Source: Buxus sempervirens
Taxonomy: Eukaryota > Streptophyta > Magnoliopsida > Buxales > Buxaceae
DNA length: 64,000 bases
Assembly (NCBI GenBank): GCA_947561395.2
Contig: OX387182.1
Location: forward strand, 2,800,001-2,864,000
Reading direction: 5' to 3'
Shown in pieces: positions 58,201 to 64,000 of this stretch (its first letter is position 1; every line of letters starts with the position of its first letter). The notes under the pieces are model-generated. The model was given only the letters and a program-made list of their open reading frames with translations, was not told the origin of the DNA and made no database searches. The position numbers were made by a program, and so were the translations under genes.

Positions 58201-61200
58201 TTAAACACAGCTTCAAGATTTTTACTCACAACATCTCAGCAATCCCAAAAAAGACCATTTTGAAACCTTCCGGACCCTGCGATTTATCTTTTCCTAATAA
58301 ACAAATTGCTTTCTTGATCTCATTCTATTCAAAATCCCGTTCAAGCCATCTACATTTCTCCTTAAGTGAATAGAGATTGAAATTGGCTAATTGTACTGCC
58401 AACCAACCATGGGACATCCGAGTCCCAAATGGCAACCAAGCCACCTGAACTCCCTGAAGAGGGTCAAAACATCCATTTCCTTCTGTTATTCCCCTATAAG
58501 AAGTGATCATCCTTTCTGACATTGATTCCTTTTTGGTTTCTTGTAAGAGGAGAACTTTGGGCCTTGCATTTCCACGTGCTTTCCTCATTGCCTGCTTCTT
58601 TTAAGACTCACCTAGACCTTTAATGTTCCAACTGAGGATACTAATCACAGATTATATTTGATTCCTCCGTTCCCACCAACTTTACGACCGCTGGATTTAT
58701 ATTGGACTGACCATTCTAAGTTTTCAATTCCATAGAAAGGAACTTATTTCTCACTCCCTGATCTACCCTCCTCCTAAACCGATCCATCGTCTCACTGACA
58801 GAAACTGTTTTAACTATTTTTGTCTCTAGCATACACTATAAACAGTGACAAATTTCCATCCCGTTCCATTCTGATCTAGTTACCCCTCTACTAGACTCCG
58901 TAGCAAAGCTCCTACTTCAGCCCTTGCTAGGGTCTTCAGTACGGTCCTCTCTACTCACAGCAATTCCAACCTGACAAATGGGGATGGTACAGGGAGTGGT
59001 TGACACAGGAAAAGGGATCTATGTGGCACTCGATCCAGAAGTATTATTGGGACACAAATTAGGGCAGGAAGGAGTGTGGTTCACAGAATTTGTTACATAA
59101 ATTTTAGTTTGAGTTAAACTTGTTCCAAGATTTTCTTCAGTGAATCTTTATGGCAATTTCAATCTGTTATCCTCACCTTAGTTTTAACTATTTTGGGTCA
59201 GCTGTACATATCTAGTTATGCTGTTCCACTTACATGCATTGACAACCTGGCATATACATATCTTTTCCTCTTTACATAAACTAAACCATTTGGATTTCGA
59301 AGTTCATCTCATATTTATGGGTCAACCTCTAGGAATTTGGTGATTTCTCCTGTTGAGGATCTTGGTATTTGTGTTTCACATAATTAGTACGTGTTAACAA
59401 ATACAAAGACTATAATGAACAGGATTGTTAACCCAACTGCCTCTGCATAACAAATGGTTGCTATTTACATTAGTCCATCTTATATAATGAGTACCCTTGA
59501 GAACCATATTATTGTTTTGTGGGTGCCTTGGTTTGGAAAGGATTTTGGAGGTCCTTGGTTTGAGAATCTGAAGGATTCTTTCTCTCTTGGACTCAGCTTT
59601 CTCTCAGGTTCATATTGGCAATTTCATCTTCATTGTCTCCCAATATCTGGCTCTCGCTCCCTTGATGGAAGTCTCACTCTCTATGTGTTCTCTCTTCCGA
59701 AAGAGAGAAACTTGACACCTTCTTCGTCTCTTTCTCTTTTCTAGAACCAACGAATGACTGTTCGAACTGAATCCAATTCTCTCTTCTTTCCCCCCTCCCT
59801 TCCTCTATTTCTCTCGCTCTCTCTCGGTTCTCTCTTTTCCAAACGAGAGAGACTCAAGACACTCTTGGTCGCACCGTTTCTATCTGTTCCATGAAAGGCT
59901 AAGCCTGCATCTTCTGGTTACTGACATCAAGAGTTCATAGCATCTCATTTTTGCACGTAGTTGCGCCAAGTTCCGAGTTCAAAGGTTGGTCTCATGGATT
60001 TCCTGCTGCTTTTATTTTCCCAACCACAATTGGCTAACTGTGTTCATCCATTGGAATGGTAATAGGTTGAAGAGTTTAGCCTGATAATGCATGATATCCA
60101 GAGATGAGCCATGGTTGATTTGTCAATTAATGTATTACTGTTAAGGCATATGTATTCCATTAATCAATCATATATATAGAGAATTTGATTTGCGGAATGC
60201 ATCTTACTGAAGCCTATTGCATTTATTTCATTAATTTTTTATATACTGTTAAAGTAGTTCCCTGATTTCAGGTTTCTTGCTTTTAGACATATCAGATCAA
60301 TGTGGTTAATTCAGATATTTGTATGGAAATTTTTTTCTCTAATTTATATTAGGCTCTATTTTCACTTATATCGTCTTAAATGTATGTGCTTAGTGGTTTG
60401 TGTACATTTTCAGTGCTCCTCATCCAATCTACAGAAACTTTAGGTACTTGTGAATTTTTAGAAATCCTAAAAAATTTAAGATTTAAATTTTTTATAGAAC
60501 TTGAAAATTTTAGGATCTCTAAGATTTTAGAATCTTTAGGAATTTAAAACTCATATAGATATTGTAAATTTGCAATTTTAGGTTCCTTAGAAACTTGCCA
60601 TTTTAGATGTAAAATTGTAGGAATATTATATTTGTAGTTTAGAAAATTGGAAACTACCTTTTTTGGAATTTGTAAATACAAGTAATTTAGTAATTTTAGA
60701 AATTTTAAATAAATTGTGTGAAATTCTAATAAGGTAATTAGTTCATTGAACCAAGGGTGGCAGGTGCATAACACCTTCCCAACCACTTAATTGAACTTCC
60801 TGACCCGAATATCTGAGTGGATAGGTTTTGCCATTAGACCCATGGATGGTGTCGACTGCTTTGATCTGAATCAAACTGCTAGATTGCATTATCACAAGGA
60901 CTAACATCGCTGATGCCTCTACATATAATGTCTCTAAAGCAAATTATGCTTTTGCTCATTTCATATAAATTATTCTAAAACCATGTTGTATTCTTTATGG
61001 ACCTAGTAGCTAGTGTGTATGTTTCATATTCCTATCTTTATTTAGCAGTATATTGATTTTATTAGCTGGAGAAGATATGATGTGTTCAGGATCAGATGTG
61101 AATGGTGGACAAGAACATCAGAATATGCAACATGTATCATCGACCATGCCTCAAGCAGTGAATGGATTCCTTGCACCATCTACCCAGCTGGAACTTGTTG

Positions 61201-62077
61201 GTCATTCAATTGTAAGAGCTGTTTTCACTGTCTACAGTTTCTACTACTTGGTGTTTGAAGCATAATTTTTTTGTTAACCAATGGAACTGAGGGTTTTTCG
61301 TTTACACACTTTTGGAGATGAAGCACTACAGAAGGGGGTCTTAAATGTCAATCTTTTGGCAGGCATGTGCACAGTATCCATATTCTGATCCATACGTTGG
61401 AGGAGTAGTGGCTGCTTATGGACCTCAAGCTCTGGTATGAAACCTGTAGTTTCATACATGTTTGATAGAAACGGTGATGTGTCTGATTGTTTATTTTGGA
61501 TTAATCAATCATTTATTTCAGTTGTGACCTGTGGAATTATTGGTCGTATATGAGGAGATCCAATTTTCTAGGCATTCTGTTTCTATGTTAGTTTAAAGTG
61601 TGTACAACTCTAAATCTGATTAATTTTATTCTAATTCTGATTATTAATGTTTGGCCATTTCATCAGAACTCATATGCCACGTGCAAGAGATTGTTTAACC
61701 TGCTAGTTACTGAATCAGATTTCTGGAATAATGTAGGAAGATTAATTATGGAGATGATAGTTTAAACTTTATTTTCCTTGTTGAGTGGTAGATGTGGATG
61801 TCTTCATTCTTATATCATCTTTCCGTTATGCAACCCTGCATGGAAAAATTTTGCCAGACAGATGGTTTTGGGGTCAGAGGTTCCTTCCTAAAATTCTTGG
61901 CAATCCTCTCAGGTACATCCTCATTTGATTGGAATGCATCATGCGAGGATGCCATTGCCCTTAGAAATGACAGAGGAACCTGTTTATGTGAATGCCAAGC
62001 AGTACCGTGGAATTCTAAGGCGAAGACAATCACGCGCAAAGGCAGAGTCAGAAAAGAAAGTTACAAAAGTTAGAAAG
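55205..62077 (+). CDS. NF-YA: NF-YA (CBF-B/HAP2) transcription factor subunit, 3' end outside window
   Basis: Coding exons are 55205-55472, 61066-61211, 61363-61434 and 61913-62077, all GT-AG with matching phases (651 bases, 217 residues so far). Near the N-terminus is [18 protein letters not shown] (26-43), typical of plant NF-YA. Exon 3 encodes [20 protein letters not shown]. Exon 4 encodes [19 protein letters not shown] from residue 183, the A1 helix that binds the NF-YB/NF-YC dimer. The A2 DNA-contact block (HxxRRxRGxGGRF) should follow in the next exon, which is not found before 64,000. NF-YA gives CCAAT-box specificity to the trimer. Many family members are targeted by miR169 in the 3' UTR, which is also outside. 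Start chosen by the MQSKPE beginning usual in the family. Confidence 0.93.
55868..58640 (-). mobile_element. Decayed L1-type LINE inside NF-YA intron 1
   Basis: On the minus strand the parts follow ORF2 order. An endonuclease start ([10 protein letters not shown], then [12 protein letters not shown]) lies at about 58,630-58,530. Reverse transcriptase pieces follow: [21 protein letters not shown] at 58,150 and [19 protein letters not shown] with [11 protein letters not shown] at 57,790-57,590. Then come [13 protein letters not shown] (57,390) and [13 protein letters not shown] (56,850), and a C-terminal [17 protein letters not shown] (about 56,070-56,020). A T-run at about 55,870-55,883 is the poly(A) tail. 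Many stops and frameshifts. ORF1 is not recognisable, although 58,640-59,100 may belong to it. Antisense to NF-YA. Confidence 0.9.
59560..59900. repeat. CT-rich tract with internal duplication in NF-YA intron 1
   Basis: Pyrimidine-rich on plus. 'ttctctcttccgaaagagag' (about 59,689) recurs as 'ttctctcttttccaaacgag' (about 59,828), each followed by an 'aaacttgacacc'/'gactcaagacac' type word, about 140-155 bp apart. It resembles a plant promoter or 5' UTR stretch and could be an intronic alternative start region or a piece of an unknown element. Confidence 0.4.
60420..60720. repeat. AT-rich quasi-repeat of TTTTAG/AATTTTAG words
   Basis: About 300 bp in which short words such as 'aattttaggat', 'attttagaatc' and 'tttttagaaatcc' recur with irregular spacing. 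No coding content. Confidence 0.5.
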
Positions 62078-63060
62078 GTAAATGAGATGAGATGCATTTG
62101 TTTATATACTAAAAATTTTTGGAGTCACAGTGATTGTTAATCCTTGGTTTTTTTGGAGGTTCATTTCAATTCTTGTGATTAAATATGGTGTGTGAGAGCA
62201 AAAAAAAAAATGCAATGAGGTTGATCTACTTAAAAGCTAATCTGCAATATTTATCATTTTGTTCTGATGTGTAATAAGATTCAGGAAACATTGCCTGTGA
62301 TGTACTTGTTTAGAAATGTTTTTTAAACATAAAAAATTAAACCATAATGTAAGAGGACCTTCCATTGTCATATTTAAATTTATTTCACGTAGCCCCTAAT
62401 CAAGAAAATTTTGTTTGTTTGAACACAAAATATGATTTGGATACCATGGTCATTGTAAATGGATTTTACAAGTATGGCATCATAATTACTTCCATTATTA
62501 CTAATACGAATGATTATTATCATTGTCATCTCATGTGATTATGCTGTCACTCTCATCATCTACAATATAAACATCAGTTTTAATAGTGGTCCATTATCAC
62601 ATAGTATCTTTGACTGAAGTTGCATATAAGAGATACCTGTAAACTAGTGGTTGAAATCAATTCAAATGGATACTAGAGGGAATAGTATCTTTGAATGAAG
62701 TTTCATATAAGAGATACCTATAAACTCATGGTGAAATCAATCCAAATTTTGGCTGAGTCAACAATCCTCTAGTATCTTTAAAACTACAAGTAAGTTCGAA
62801 GTAATTGTAGGCTTTAGTTGGTGGATCTTTCAACTTTCCCATTGTATCCATCTCAGATGTGACGTGAAATGAGTAAAATTGGTGCAGGACATATATGGCT
62901 GACATTTTCACATCAGTTTCCAATTAGTAAATGAAAGTTTTGTTGTTTTATAGTTATCATTTATGTAGTTTATAATTGATATTTTGTTGGTGGTTGAATC
63001 ATGAATAAAAGCTAGACCTTTGATTTATGGATCAGAATGTTAGATAACCAAAAAGTAACA
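62078..63060. other. NF-YA intron after exon 4, left part
   Basis: Starts GTAAAT. A diverged direct repeat is present: 'tagtatctttga.tgaagtt.catataagagatacct.taaact' at about 62,602 and 62,687. No exon for the NF-YA DNA-binding block is seen here or up to the window end. Confidence 0.6.
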
Positions 63061-63069
63061 TATGCATAG

Positions 63070-63425
63070 AATGAACGTTGCTAAGACACAGATGTTGAGA
63101 TGGATTTGTGTTAAGATAAAGAAAGATAAGAAATGAAAACAGTCGACAATTGCGTGGTCCCAAAAAAGTGATGAGAAATGAACTTGGCTTAAGCATGTAA
63201 TGAGAAGACCTTAGGAGGCAGCTGTGAGAAGGTGCGCATTTAAAGATTTAAGACAGCGACAGGAAGATAAAAAAGAACATAGATATAGTCTTTTAGAATG
63301 TATGTAGGTACTCATAGGCTAACTGAAAATTTTTTCTTTGATAGATTGGGATGGAGGAACAGGATTCATGTTGACCCCATCATGGGATAAGGCATTCGGC
63401 TTTGATTGATTAATTAAATGAATGA
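63070..63425 (+). mobile_element. RTE-type LINE 3' end
   Basis: Frames on plus read MNVAKTQMLRWICVKIKKDKK, then WLKHVMRRP with EAAVRR, and finally Trp-Asp-Gly-Gly-Thr-Gly-Phe/EWRNRIH-like, followed by 'accccatcatgggataaggc'. This is the standard close of plant RTE ORFs (MRMLRWMCGKTRKD...HVQRRP...EWRNRIH...). Stops and shifts show it is dead. Same family as 1590-1965 and the start of 42330-42720. Confidence 0.75.
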
Positions 63426-63455
63426 TCCATGACACTTCTTCGTCGAGTTCCCATA

Positions 63456-63660
63456 TCTAGGGATGGCAATGGGGCTTGTTAATTGGATAACCTACCCCGA
63501 TCCACCCCTAATGGTTAGGGTTTGGTAGTTCATAAATAAGGTTCGTTTCGAGTTAGGGTTTAGTCTAACCCTACCCTAAGCTGTTCGGAACCCGACCATA
63601 ATCCATTAAAATATATGTTGTTCACATATATCCCATATAAAAATATATATTTAATAAATA
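63456..63660. mobile_element. Degenerate hAT-like terminus
   Basis: Begins 'tagggatggcaatggggc', a common start of plant hAT elements, followed by GGTTAGGGTTT/CTAACCCTACC words. It is similar to 52205-52510. The other end is not recognisable before the window closes. Confidence 0.4.
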
Positions 63661-63711
63661 AAAATAGTATAGTGCTATTATTATATGCCTAATAATATAA
63701 TTACTATATAC

Positions 63712-63715
<4 letters not shown>

Positions 63716-63762
<47 letters not shown>
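63716..63762. repeat. (TACA)/(TA)n microsatellite
   Basis: A few 'catacata' units pass into about 18-20 TA dinucleotides, then 'cacacacg'. Inside an AT-rich stretch of the NF-YA intron. Confidence 0.9.
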
Positions 63763-63904
63763 CACACACGTATATGTATCTATCTTTATAGTTATTATCA
63801 ATAATAATATATCATTATCATTATTTTAGTAGCAAATTTTTAATTTTTATAATATTTTTATATGTTTTTATAATTTGTTTGATTTTTTTTATAATTTTAT
63901 GAAT

Positions 63905-64000
63905 CTTTTGGCACAACGGCATGAAAAATGTGGCAGCACGAGCGGCATGTCATCAAAATTCCAACAAAATGGCACACGGGGCCCTAACATGCAGCATGGC
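63905..64000. mobile_element. Partial relative of the 41288-41632 GC-rich MITE, cut by the window end
   Basis: 'ggcacaacggcatg', 'gcagcacgagcggcatg', 'catcaaaattccaac' and 'ggcacacgggg' resemble 'ggcatgccacggcgtgcc', 'cggcacgaacggcgtgcc' and 'gccaacgaaatttccacc' of that element. GC content rises abruptly at the boundary. Only the first 95 bases are visible. Confidence 0.45.

Noticed and set aside
62078..64000. Search for the NF-YA DNA-binding exon
   Set aside because: No stretch encoding HxxRRxRGxGGRF was found. The exon must be past the window edge.
1..64000. CRISPR arrays, bacterial operons, organelle DNA insertions
   Set aside because: No evenly spaced repeats, no bacterial gene organisation and no stretch I recognise as plastid or mitochondrial. 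The window is ordinary plant nuclear DNA in this respect.

Overview
This is nuclear DNA from a flowering plant. The evidence is a set of plant-specific genes (a G-type lectin receptor-like kinase, a SIAMESE-RELATED cell-cycle inhibitor, an NF-YA subunit), GT-AG introns of several kilobases, AT-rich spacers, and a dense layer of plant transposons (L1 and RTE LINEs, copia and gypsy LTR elements, hAT MITEs, mini-Helitrons, tRNA-derived SINEs). Introns of 4-8 kb packed with decayed transposons suggest a mid-to-large genome, possibly a woody early-diverging eudicot or magnoliid. The species cannot be fixed from the sequence alone.

Layout. 1-10,000: gene-free. It holds an RTE-LINE relic, short tandem duplications, a mini-Helitron (5367-5550), a hAT element with perfect 8-bp target duplications (7208-8932) sitting in what looks like an old copia LTR, a second inverted mini-Helitron (9258-9435) and a SINE. 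10,100-14,300: an intronless SD3-1-like receptor pseudokinase gene (11439-13979) with a long leader. 16,501-45,988: one gene, the FRA10AC1 homologue, with 11 small exons (732 coding bases) spread over 29.5 kb. All exon phases join to give a 243-aa protein. One intron (25068-28930) has textbook U12-type signals. Its introns hold a copia relic, several LINE tails, a gypsy relic, a GC-rich hAT MITE and a striking 3.5-kb near-perfect inverted repeat (36639-40134) flanked by a 5-bp target duplication. 48,790-49,143: an intronless SMR cyclin-dependent-kinase inhibitor. 52,000-54,100: a cluster of MITE hairpins and a mini-Helitron. 55,205 to beyond 62,077: an NF-YA gene whose DNA-binding exon lies past the right edge. 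Its first coding intron carries a decayed antisense L1 LINE.

The genes are not an operon or cluster. They are independent plant loci acting in receptor signalling, pre-mRNA splicing, cell-cycle/endoreduplication control and CCAAT-box transcription. The most unusual items are the palindromic element with outward-facing TATA boxes inside the FRA10AC1 intron, the U12 intron in the same gene, and the triplicated 36-residue C-terminus of the pseudokinase.
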